From CAZWRV01 sp964636325 (GTDB lineage Bacteria > Verrucomicrobiota > Lentisphaeria > Victivallales > GWF2-50-93), in assembly GCA_964636325.1 (NCBI GenBank), contig CAZWRV010000010.1:37805-101804 (forward strand): a stretch of 64,000 bases of DNA. Direction: 5' to 3'. This document shows, piece by piece, positions 22,642-31,011 of the stretch (within the stretch, counting starts at the first letter, position 1; every line of letters starts with the position of its first letter). The position numbers were made by a program, and so were the translations under genes. The notes under the pieces were generated by a model, which did not search any database, was not told where the DNA came from, and saw nothing but the letters and a program-made list of their open reading frames with translations.

Positions 22642-25194
22642 ATGCCCCAGGAACTCATACACACCTCGGCCCGCAAGGGCATAAAGGCCGGAAGCTGCGG
22701 ATTCTGCACCGTGGCCTACACCGAAGGCATGGCCGCGAACCTGGTGTCGATTCTGGAGGCCTACAGCGTCTATATGCCGCTTTTCGATGTCGCCGGCGAC
22801 AAGGCGCTCCTCAACCCAACGTCGTTCATCCACTACAGATGCTCGGTGGGGGCCCAGAGCCTCAGCATCATAAGCCGCATCTCCTTCGCAGGACTCGACT
22901 ACACGAACAGGTCCAACCGGGTGGCCCACCATCTCGTCCTTGACCAGGAGGACCTCCCCGCGGCAGGTCCGGCCGCATTCATACGGATTTTCGACCAGAA
23001 GTCCTACTTCGAGCGGAGCTGGGACAGGGATCCCGAACTGCTTCCGCACGGCCTCCTGAACGGCAGGGTGGCGGAGGTGAAGGAGGAGGCAATTTCCCGC
23101 TCGGGCAGGGCCTCCGCCTGGGATGAGTTCGCGGGCGATGCGGGCTGGGCGGGCGCACTCGCCGAGTCCTTCCTTGCCGACCGCACCAGGCCCTCGTTCA
23201 TCGTGTTCGATCCGGAGCTGCACCGGAGCTGCGACCTCCTCCTGCTCGTCGAGGAGGCCCTGTCCTTCCTGCCGCCCCAAGAGCGCTGGCAGGTCACCTT
23301 CAACACGCACTTCTCGGCGCTCCCCCAGGGAACAAGATGCGTGTGGCGCTGCTGCACAAGGAACTCCGACGCCCTCAAGGAGGCGCGCCGCACGCCTGGC
23401 GCACTCGTCGTGGACCTTTCCGACCGCACCAGGAAGGCTGACGGCGGCACCCTTGTCCAGGCCGCAAGAACAGGGGAAATGCCGCGGCAGGAAGCGGCCG
23501 CAACCCACGTCACGCACAAGGATCTCACTCAGCTCGCGAAGGAAATCCAGAAGCTTTCCGAAAAAGAACCGAAGGCGCGTCATGATTCCATAACGCCGGA
23601 TTCCAGCATCGAAATGGATTCCGGAAGCAAAGCTGGAAGTTCTGCAAAAAGCACCGTAGGCGCCCACTCCGGCGGAAAATCCCGGCACCGGTCCGCCGGA
23701 CAGCCAGCAGGCGACCAGCGCAAATCCCATGCGGCCGCAATCTCGGCATGCGTCCTGATCCTCGCGGCAATCGCATTCTGCCTCTGGATACTCAACGAGC
23801 ACAGGAAGATGCAGACGGCCCTAGCCGGAACCGGAAAAGACACTCTAGGGGAAAAACACACTACCGAATTGCGGGAAGCCATCGAAATGCCCAAGCCAAA
23901 ACTTGCCGAGCCGCCCAAGGAAGCGCCATCTAATATTGTAAAGCCTCATGGGCAAGAAAAGCCCGAACCCCCTCCGCAGCACCCCCCGAAAGAAATAATC
24001 GAACCAGTCGTCACCGCAAAGCCCGCCAAGACTGTTGAAACGCCCAGTCATCCAGCGTCGGAAAAACCTGAAGCTGGCGAAACACCACCAACTCCTCCTT
24101 CAAAACAACCTCCCAAACCGGCCGCAAGGCCCGGTGAAGGAATCAAAGACTTCTGGTTCCGCTGGCAGGAAGGAATCCGCGACATCGGCGACAAGGCTGA
24201 AATGCAAATCCCCGGCGTCCCGGCCGACGCCAAGATCTCAATCAAGCTGAAGGACAAATGCACAAACGGCGCGGAAATAAAAGACAACGGCAGCCCCAGG
24301 CCCGTATTGTCCAACATCCTCGGCATGGACAAGGAGACCAGGATTCCTTTCAGAAAGGACAGCGCATCATTCAGAATATCAAGAGACGGAATACTCACAG
24401 TCGAACTGACCGACGACGCCAGGAAGTTCAACGAACCGCAGACTCTCCTGTCGGAAAACATCAAGGAAATCGTCGCCGGCAGCATAAGCTGCTGCACCGA
24501 ATACAAACCTCCGCTTCCGGACGGAACCGGCACATTCGTCAACCTGGCCACTTCAGACAGGCTCTCGAAACAGCCTGAGGAAAACTTCGACGACATCGAT
24601 CTGCTCAAGTTCGAATTCAAGCCCGGCAAGATCGACAAGGCGGTCCTCGACAGAACGGACGGCTTCGCCTTCAGGCTCAGACTCGGTAGCACCGTCTTCC
24701 CCAGGACAACACTGTCCCTTCAGGATATTCACGCCCTGCTGCCCCCACCGGACACAGCCCCTCCGGGAAAGGAAATCCCCGAATTCAAGGATATTTCAAG
24801 CTCCAGGAAGTCATTGATCTCGAAGGCCGCGGAAATCTACACGGAACTTAACATCCCCGAGGCCGCACGAAAATCTTTCCTGATCCCGGAGGAGACTGTA
24901 GGGCAGCTTGTCGAAAAAAAGCTGGAGGACACCGATAAAATGCCCGATAAGACAAACGGTGAAAAGGACATAAAGAACCAGAAGATCACGTCGCTTAACA
25001 AAATCAGAAATGAGAAATGGCCGAAATACGCCGAAGCCAGGGACGAATACCTCTCCGGCAGGGCACATTTCCTCAAGGCTCTCCCAGACCGTGTAAAAGA
25101 CTTCCTCTCGGAGAGGCTCCCCGACTTCAGGCTCGAAATCATCGAGCGGAAAGACAAGGAGGAAATACTCCACAAGACCGTGGTGTTCGAATGA
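22642..25194 (+). CDS. GAP1-like membrane protein (GTPase-associated protein N-domain)
   Basis: An 850-residue protein. Residues 1-280 match the pattern I remember for the GAP1 N-terminal domain: HTSARKGIKAGSCGFCTVAYTEGM (7-30), then NPTSFIHYRCSVG and SRISFAGLDYTNRSNRVAHHLVLD (78-101). A basic/low-complexity linker leads to one membrane helix at about 363-385, then a Pro/Lys-rich region (about 400-500) and a C-terminal domain ending LEIIERKDKEEILHKTVVFE. The N-domain should be cytoplasmic, next to the GTPase-like protein encoded upstream, and the C-terminal half outside. The next gene starts in an ATGA overlap. It has no enzymatic motif and is likely a scaffold or sensor in a GTPase-controlled system (inference). 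Confidence 0.8.
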   Translation: MPQELIHTSARKGIKAGSCGFCTVAYTEGMAANLVSILEAYSVYMPLFDVAGDKALLNPTSFIHYRCSVGAQSLSIISRISFAGLDYTNRSNRVAHHLVLDQEDLPAAGPAAFIRIFDQKSYFERSWDRDPELLPHGLLNGRVAEVKEEAISRSGRASAWDEFAGDAGWAGALAESFLADRTRPSFIVFDPELHRSCDLLLLVEEALSFLPPQERWQVTFNTHFSALPQGTRCVWRCCTRNSDALKEARRTPGALVVDLSDRTRKADGGTLVQAARTGEMPRQEAAATHVTHKDLTQLAKEIQKLSEKEPKARHDSITPDSSIEMDSGSKAGSSAKSTVGAHSGGKSRHRSAGQPAGDQRKSHAAAISACVLILAAIAFCLWILNEHRKMQTALAGTGKDTLGEKHTTELREAIEMPKPKLAEPPKEAPSNIVKPHGQEKPEPPPQHPPKEIIEPVVTAKPAKTVETPSHPASEKPEAGETPPTPPSKQPPKPAARPGEGIKDFWFRWQEGIRDIGDKAEMQIPGVPADAKISIKLKDKCTNGAEIKDNGSPRPVLSNILGMDKETRIPFRKDSASFRISRDGILTVELTDDARKFNEPQTLLSENIKEIVAGSISCCTEYKPPLPDGTGTFVNLATSDRLSKQPEENFDDIDLLKFEFKPGKIDKAVLDRTDGFAFRLRLGSTVFPRTTLSLQDIHALLPPPDTAPPGKEIPEFKDISSSRKSLISKAAEIYTELNIPEAARKSFLIPEETVGQLVEKKLEDTDKMPDKTNGEKDIKNQKITSLNKIRNEKWPKYAEARDEYLSGRAHFLKALPDRVKDFLSERLPDFRLEIIERKDKEEILHKTVVFE

Positions 25195-26318
25195 GATTTA
25201 TGATCAAGCAGGCTTTTTTTTGGGGAACCGCCGCCGTCCTTCTAACGGCGGCGCCGCCGGTGCGCTGCGCGGAGGACGCCCCCGCCCCTGCCGCTCCCAT
25301 GGAGGCGGCCCAGGAAACACCCGCCCCGGAAGCAGCCACATCATTCTGGGTTCTCTACAGAAGCGCGATTTCAAAGGACAAGAAGTCTTACCGGATCCCC
25401 TTGGGCAAGGCCCGGCCCGGCGCAGCGATCGACGTCGTCATGGATATCCCGGACAGCAGCAAGGGGTTGGTCGGCCGCCCCGACAAGGAGTCCGTTGTCA
25501 TATACAGCCTTTCAGGATATGACGAGTTAAGGGCCCCGCAGAAAAAGCCAAGGTTCACCATCAGATGCGGCGAACGGCAGATAATTATCGAGCGCACCGG
25601 AGAGCCCAAGTCGTTGGCGCCCTCTCCCGAACTTGCGGACATCACGCATTTCATCGTCGACGGCGTCACATACCCCGCCAGCTTCGACGGCAAGCCTTTC
25701 AGCGAGGCGGAAGCCGCATGCGCCAGTTCCTTGTCCTCGAAGAAGCTCAACCTTGTCATCCGATACGAGTTTACGCCCGCCGACAGGATCGCCGGAGTTA
25801 ACAACCCCGAAAAGTTCGACTTTCATCTGACGAACAGGTTCGACAGGGTTCTCTGCAAGCAGACGCATGCCGGGGCGGACTCCGTCTCCTTCACCTGCGA
25901 TTCCAAGCAGTTCCGCTACATCGAAGAGGCAAAACCGATCATCCAGGAGCTCGACAAGGAATTGGACGAGCTCAGGGCAAAGATCACCTATGAGGCTGGA
26001 GACTCCAAGGAGATATCCAGGCTGCTCGATTCCCCAGCCGAACTCAAGGCGTATGCGGCGAGGCTCAAGGGAAAAAAGAACCCCGACTCAAACCAGTATC
26101 TCAAAGACCTGATCGACGAATACTGCGCAAAACTCGCCGCCTCCCAGGACAAGGTTGCGGACAGGCTCGGCGAAAACAACCAGATCGGCAGTCTCGCCCA
26201 GGCTTTGAAAAAAGATGTTGAAGATATAAGATTGCAGATCATCAGGAAGTCGGACGGAAAAATCATGAAGACCGTGGGCGTCCGCGTCGACGCCGCCAAT
26301 GAACGGCCAGGGAAATGA
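25191..26318 (+). CDS. secreted protein of the GTPase/GAP1 cluster, unknown function
   Basis: A 375-residue protein with a signal peptide (MRFMIKQAFFWGTAAVLLTA, cleavage near VRCA at about 27), an Ala/Pro-rich stretch (28-50), a beta-rich middle and a helical segment at about 245-350 (FRYIEEAKPIIQELDKELDELRAKI). The last 20 residues (DIRLQIIRKSDGKIMKTVGV) resemble the C-terminus of the preceding GAP1-like protein (FRLEIIERKDKEEILHKTVV), suggesting a shared C-terminal domain. It overlaps the previous stop by ATGA; a second ATG ten bases on would also leave a signal peptide. It is probably periplasmic, contacting the outer domains of its neighbours. I know no family name. Confidence 0.75.
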   Translation: MRFMIKQAFFWGTAAVLLTAAPPVRCAEDAPAPAAPMEAAQETPAPEAATSFWVLYRSAISKDKKSYRIPLGKARPGAAIDVVMDIPDSSKGLVGRPDKESVVIYSLSGYDELRAPQKKPRFTIRCGERQIIIERTGEPKSLAPSPELADITHFIVDGVTYPASFDGKPFSEAEAACASSLSSKKLNLVIRYEFTPADRIAGVNNPEKFDFHLTNRFDRVLCKQTHAGADSVSFTCDSKQFRYIEEAKPIIQELDKELDELRAKITYEAGDSKEISRLLDSPAELKAYAARLKGKKNPDSNQYLKDLIDEYCAKLAASQDKVADRLGENNQIGSLAQALKKDVEDIRLQIIRKSDGKIMKTVGVRVDAANERPGK

Positions 26319-29300
26319 GCCAGATGAAAGAAATCGTCGCCGAAATCCTCAAGTTCATAGGCGCTTCCGTCCAGACGGACACCAAGGAGATGCGCTCTGC
26401 CGCAGCCGGCTTCGCGAAGGCCTGCGAGGATGTCAATTCCCGCCTGGCGAAATCCGCGGAACTTCTGCGGAAGGACGAAAGACAGGAGGCCGTGGACCTC
26501 GCCGAGGCCGATCCGCCCCTCGCCGCAACCTTCGAACTTCTGGACTCAGTCCCTAGGGCGACATGGCTCGACCTCTGCAGGCTCTACGGCTGGCCCCTGC
26601 CTCCGGAACTTCACCGTGAATTGATGGAGACCGTGAAGGCTGCGGTCGCCAGGCACAGGCTGCTCAAACCGCTCGAGGACGAATACCGCAGGGCGATCCA
26701 CACCGGAACACTGCAGGACAAGGTCGCCGTACTCAGGAAGCTGCGCAAGATCGACCCCGCCGACAAAGGCTGGGAACAGTCCCAGAAGGACTTCGAAAAA
26801 CTATGGATCGCCGAGCTTGTCGCGGCCGCGAAGTCCGCTATCGCATCTAACGACGAGGACTCCCTCAAAAGGATTGATTCAATACTGTCATCCCCGGAGT
26901 GGCTGCTTAGGCCCGACCCCGGGGATTCCCAGGACATCGACTCCAAGCTGAAGGAGTTCAGGATCGGCCACCTCAAGGAAAAGGCCGGAGTAATCATCAA
27001 GGACATCGCCTCCGCATACGGCCTGTTCGACCTGGACCGCCTCAACAACGCCCTCTCCAGGTGGGACCTCATTGCCGAAGACAGAGAATTCGCTCCCTCC
27101 GAAACAGACCTCCAGCAGGTCAGGGAGGCCAGGGAATGGGCGGCCATAAAGAACAAGGAGGAGTCATCCAAGAGGGAATTCCAAAATCTTCTGGAATCTA
27201 TCCAGCAGATGTTCGACACCGACGAACAAGAGTTCCACAGGATCGACAACGCATACAGCAAGCTGCGCCAGTTCGAACGCGAAATTCCTGACATCATCGA
27301 AACCAGATACCGCAACGCGAAGGCGGAACACGAAGTCTCCATGGCCCGCGCCTTCAAGATCAGGCTTGCGGTCTTCGCAGCCTTGACAATCGCCGCCGTA
27401 GCCGCCGCGGTGTTCCTTGTCAACCAGAGGATTCGGCACAACAGGCACGCTGAATGGTCCAGGCAGATCGGCAGCGCGGTAGAAGCCGGAAAACTCGACG
27501 AGGCGCTCAAGCTCTTCGACTCCATGAACTCCTCTTTCCCGAACATGGCGTCCGACCCGAAATTTGTCTCCCTCAGGAAAAGCTTAGACGGTCTCCTCGT
27601 CAAGCGGGATGCCGACCGGGCCCGCCTCAAGATCCTGCGGGGCGAACTTGAAAAGGCCGCCGCGGACGGATTCCAATCAGACATCCCCGTGGAGGAGAAG
27701 ATCCGCGAGGCAGAGCCGCTCGCCGACGCACCCGATGATACGCTAGCGTTGAAGAGGATCAAGGACGCTTGGCAGGAAAACCTCGCCGCCAGGCAGAGGC
27801 AGCGCGAAACCGAATTCCTTAAAAAGGTGGAGGCGCTCGAAGCGGTCTACGAACAGGCCGCCGCCACCGACGCCAAGGCCGACCCCGCGGCATTCTCCTC
27901 CCTCATGAAAAAATACGAGAAGGAGGCCGACGCCATGGCGGAGTATTCCACAATCGCCAAGGACGTCTACGAGCCGAAGGCGGCGATGATGAAAAAGCGG
28001 CTCCAAACCCTTGTCAAAATATTCCAGGATGCCATGAAGGAACGCAAGGACTACGAAGCCGATCTCAAGCAGATCCACTCCGACATCAGGACCATCGCCG
28101 ACTTCAAGGCATCCCTCGAAAGGTTCTCCGAAAGATACCCCGAATACCCCAACAGCGCCGACATCAGCCAGGTCCTCGGCTATATGAAGCACTACCTTGC
28201 CGCGGCGGCGCTCAAGGAGTTCATGCCGGCCACCGAAATGAAGCAGGACAAGATGGGCGCATTCAGCGACCTCGCCAAAATGATCGACTCGGCGTCCCCG
28301 TGGAGCCCCGACTTCCCCGACTTCCTGAAATATTACTGCCGCCTCCAGGACAGCGCCCCAGGATTCAAGGCCGCCTTCGAGGAACTTGCAAGAGCCCCGC
28401 TCATCAACTACTATTCCATCATGGCCAGGAGCCAGGACGGCGGCGCAGTCGAGATGATTTCCGAGGAGGAGCCGAAAATCAAGCCCAGCGGCACCGCCGA
28501 CGGCAAGCCCATGCGCGAAATCTCAGTCCTCAGAATCATGAGCAGTAGCGACATCTCAGGCGTCTACTGGTATCTCCAGGAAAACCCCTCCGGCAGATGG
28601 GACGCCAGATGCGGCGGCAAGATACTTCTGAAAAACCTCGAGATCGAAGACCTGCCGCACATCACCGCGAAAATACAGTCCTACACAAAACTCTCCGCCC
28701 TCTTCAAGGAGGCCGCGGCCGCAGGCCCGCTCCGCTTCGAAACTCAGGTCCTCGACATCATCGACGAAATCAAGGTCTCCACGGGCAACCCTTACAGGAG
28801 GCTCATCCTCCTGAAACACGTCATGGGCCAGGCAGAAAAAATATCGTGGTCTCTCTCCCCGGCCTTCGGAAGGCGCCTAGCCGAAATCCAGGACTTCATG
28901 GCCTCGTTCGGCGCCGGCTACGACTATTTCAACATGCCTCAGAAGGACGTTGCAAAAGTTACGCAGTTCTTGAAGGATCTTCCGGACATGAGGCCCGAAG
29001 CGGAGGCTTCCCTTGTCGGACGCGACGCAATCCTCGCCGCCCTGGACAGGTCCGTCGACTTCATGGGGATAGTCAAGGCCGACGGCGACGAGAAAAGCGC
29101 CGCCGCCAGGAAGATGAAATTCTCCGGGGAGCTCTGGGCCCTCAGGAAGGACAGCTCCGGCAAGTTCCGCTTCCACATCGTCGGAAACGTCAAGGACGGC
29201 GCCTCCATGCTCGACCCCGCCGAAACAAAATCGCTGTCCGACTGCGAACCCCTCTTCGCCCCGACCGACGGCAAAAGGACCCTCGGCCTCGCCGCCGAGC

Positions 29301-29389
29301 TCCAGAGGCAGGCGGCCAAGACCGGCGCCGCAATCGCATGGCCGCAATGCTGGCCGGTCAACGGCATCCCCGCAGAACCAAAGCGTTAG
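26315..29389 (+). CDS. large single-pass, helix-rich protein of the GTPase/GAP1 cluster
   Basis: A 1024-residue protein starting in an ATGA overlap with the previous gene. Residues 1-345 are almost entirely charged alpha-helix, followed by one membrane helix at about 349-370 (LAVFAALTIAAVAAAVFLV), then about 650 residues that are again helix-rich (FLKKVEALEAVYEQAAATDAKAD, EMKQDKMGAFSDLAKMI) with likely coiled-coil or TPR-like repeats. No enzyme motif is visible. The topology suggests cytoplasmic and periplasmic arms joined by one helix, as expected for a scaffold spanning the membrane. It is large and without recognisable family. The gene order implies a fixed complex with the GTPase-like and GAP1-like proteins. 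Confidence 0.75.
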   Translation: MSQMKEIVAEILKFIGASVQTDTKEMRSAAAGFAKACEDVNSRLAKSAELLRKDERQEAVDLAEADPPLAATFELLDSVPRATWLDLCRLYGWPLPPELHRELMETVKAAVARHRLLKPLEDEYRRAIHTGTLQDKVAVLRKLRKIDPADKGWEQSQKDFEKLWIAELVAAAKSAIASNDEDSLKRIDSILSSPEWLLRPDPGDSQDIDSKLKEFRIGHLKEKAGVIIKDIASAYGLFDLDRLNNALSRWDLIAEDREFAPSETDLQQVREAREWAAIKNKEESSKREFQNLLESIQQMFDTDEQEFHRIDNAYSKLRQFEREIPDIIETRYRNAKAEHEVSMARAFKIRLAVFAALTIAAVAAAVFLVNQRIRHNRHAEWSRQIGSAVEAGKLDEALKLFDSMNSSFPNMASDPKFVSLRKSLDGLLVKRDADRARLKILRGELEKAAADGFQSDIPVEEKIREAEPLADAPDDTLALKRIKDAWQENLAARQRQRETEFLKKVEALEAVYEQAAATDAKADPAAFSSLMKKYEKEADAMAEYSTIAKDVYEPKAAMMKKRLQTLVKIFQDAMKERKDYEADLKQIHSDIRTIADFKASLERFSERYPEYPNSADISQVLGYMKHYLAAAALKEFMPATEMKQDKMGAFSDLAKMIDSASPWSPDFPDFLKYYCRLQDSAPGFKAAFEELARAPLINYYSIMARSQDGGAVEMISEEEPKIKPSGTADGKPMREISVLRIMSSSDISGVYWYLQENPSGRWDARCGGKILLKNLEIEDLPHITAKIQSYTKLSALFKEAAAAGPLRFETQVLDIIDEIKVSTGNPYRRLILLKHVMGQAEKISWSLSPAFGRRLAEIQDFMASFGAGYDYFNMPQKDVAKVTQFLKDLPDMRPEAEASLVGRDAILAALDRSVDFMGIVKADGDEKSAAARKMKFSGELWALRKDSSGKFRFHIVGNVKDGASMLDPAETKSLSDCEPLFAPTDGKRTLGLAAELQRQAAKTGAAIAWPQCWPVNGIPAEPKR

Positions 29390-29421
29390 GAGAAATCATT
29401 AGTACCGATAAACAGTCCTAA

Positions 29422-30336
29422 ATGTACTACCTCAGGGAAAACGGCAAGATACACGGGCCCTTCACCGCCGAAAGGATGAAGGAGCTGGCGGCGTCCGGAA
29501 GGATTTCGCGGCAGACAGAGGTCTCCGACGACAGGACAGTCTGGAAGCTGGCGGACTGCTACTCCGAACTCTTTCCGGAAAAGAAGCACGCGGCCCCCCC
29601 CTCTCTTCCAAAAACTCCAAAGATTGCATCCAAGGAACCTAAGGTGGAGGAAAAAAACGCAGAACCGGAAGTCATACGCCTTGACCTGCCGGACTTCACA
29701 CGCCCGGCAAGAGACGTGAAAGTCTCCCCGCCCGACCCGCCGGACATGGAACTCCCGCGAGAAAGCGCCTTCCGGAAATTGCTTTTCCTGGAAATCGCCT
29801 GGGATCCGATGGAGTCCATTCCGGAAATCTACTCCGCGCTCGGGGATAACGGCGCTTTGAAGACGGGCATTGCGTTGATTGTCCTATCGGCACTATCAGT
29901 ATTCGCCGCCCTTGAACTTGCGGCCCGCAGCGGCAACCTCGGAATCAACGCAGGCCATTTCGGAATGGCCTTCTTCTCCTTCATCTCCCTCGGAGGACTT
30001 CTCGTATCCTGCTTCATCGTCCGGAAATTCCTGGGGGAAAAAGGCGAAGGCGGCTCCGGCGGGGACTGCCTAACTGCAGGCTCGGGCGCAATCCTGCTCT
30101 CGATCGCACTCCTGATCTCGGCGCTGACGGCCTGGGACGGCGCGTTCTTCCAGCGGTTCGGCGCGATCATTTCCGCCGGCGCCGTCCTTTATGCGGCATG
30201 CTCAATGGTTTTCTGCATCTTCACCGGATGCACAAGAATCTCACGCATACCGCGCTCCGTCGGACCAGTCGCCGTCCCCCTCATAATCGCCGCCACCGCG
30301 ATCACCGCAGGCCTCGCCGCAAAATTCCTCCTCTGA
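29422..30336 (+). CDS. GYF-domain protein with Yip1-like membrane domain
   Basis: A 304-residue protein. Residues 1-52 form a GYF_2 domain (MYYLRENGKIHGPFTAERM...ISRQTEVSD...WKLADCYSELF), similar in type to that of the GTPase-like protein at 20604. A Pro/Lys-rich linker (about 55-120) leads to five predicted membrane helices (about 147-168, 178-201, 217-236, 242-266 and 277-304), a layout like bacterial Yip1/YIP1-type domains. GYF domains bind proline-rich peptides, and its neighbours contain Pro-rich linkers, so it may recruit them to the membrane (inference). It follows 32 bases after the 1024-aa gene and is the last gene of the cluster. Confidence 0.8.
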   Translation: MYYLRENGKIHGPFTAERMKELAASGRISRQTEVSDDRTVWKLADCYSELFPEKKHAAPPSLPKTPKIASKEPKVEEKNAEPEVIRLDLPDFTRPARDVKVSPPDPPDMELPRESAFRKLLFLEIAWDPMESIPEIYSALGDNGALKTGIALIVLSALSVFAALELAARSGNLGINAGHFGMAFFSFISLGGLLVSCFIVRKFLGEKGEGGSGGDCLTAGSGAILLSIALLISALTAWDGAFFQRFGAIISAGAVLYAACSMVFCIFTGCTRISRIPRSVGPVAVPLIIAATAITAGLAAKFLL

Positions 30337-30787
30337 AATTCGAACATATTAATCGCGATCTTTCTCGCTATCTTCGTCGCCTTCCGGAGGGTTGAATTCT
30401 ATCCTGTGCCGCTTTCACTTTTAACTCGGCGTATTGGGCAAAACACGGCACAGGAGTGCCGTAAAACAAAGCGCAACAGGAGTTGCGCACTCCAAGGTCA
30501 GGCGATACCTGACAAAAACTGAGGATATATTCAACAATGTCGTAACATGAATTCATATATAGATATGCGCGGATATACTTTGTCTAAACTCGAGTGCGCA
30601 AGCTTGCTTGCGTCTTATTTTCGACAAGCTTGCTTGTCAAGCATCGGAGAGAGCTCCGCTGTAAAAAGCTGAAGCACCCGCCTTCGCATGGCTACGGCAC
30701 GGCACAGAGGTTCAGCACACTCCAAAGTTCATCGTCGGCAAAACTGACGTCGTCGGTGTTGTTCTCAGTGTGCAGCATCGAAAAACG

Positions 30788-30828
30788 GTATGAATCCAGC
30801 AAACTACGCCATTTTGCTGAATTCATAC
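30788..30828 (-). repeat. 41-nt hairpin repeat (copy 4)
   Basis: GTATGAATCCAGCAAA and TTTGCTGAATTCATAC arms differ from copy 1 by two substitutions; the loop reads ATGGCGTAG on the minus strand. Confidence 0.8.
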
Positions 30829-30837
30829 TCCCGCGCG

Positions 30838-31005
30838 GTACGATGACCGTCATACGCGCCGGCGTCTGGCACCCATGCCCCGTTCACCCCGAACGGCAAG
30901 CCGCTCAACACCCTCGTCGTGCTGCCGGAACGCACATAGGCCAATGACTGTGTCGTCAAGGATCACGAAGTTTATCGTTCAAAAAAGCAGCCCAGCCAGA
31001 TTAAG
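30838..31005 (+). pseudogene. degraded remnant of a ureidoglycolate lyase/cupin-like gene
   Basis: One frame reads GTMTVIRAGVWH; after a one-base shift the next frame continues APFTPNGKPLNTLVVLPERT, then an in-frame TAG, then ANDCVVKDHEVY. Pieced together, these resemble the C-terminal half of ureidoglycolate lyase-like beta-barrel proteins, with a GVWH metal-site motif. With a frameshift, a stop and no 5' half, it is not functional. The family assignment is from memory and tentative. Confidence 0.4.
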
Positions 31006-31011
31006 AACTTT

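Larger units (their letters stand above)
30337..31011. other. gene-poor region with hairpin and gene remnant
   Basis: About 675 bases between the GTPase/GAP1 cluster and the convergent SGNH gene. It includes the hairpin at 30788, a degraded coding remnant at 30838 and another short minus-strand frame at 30701-30782 ending in a stop. There is no intact gene. Confidence 0.65.
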
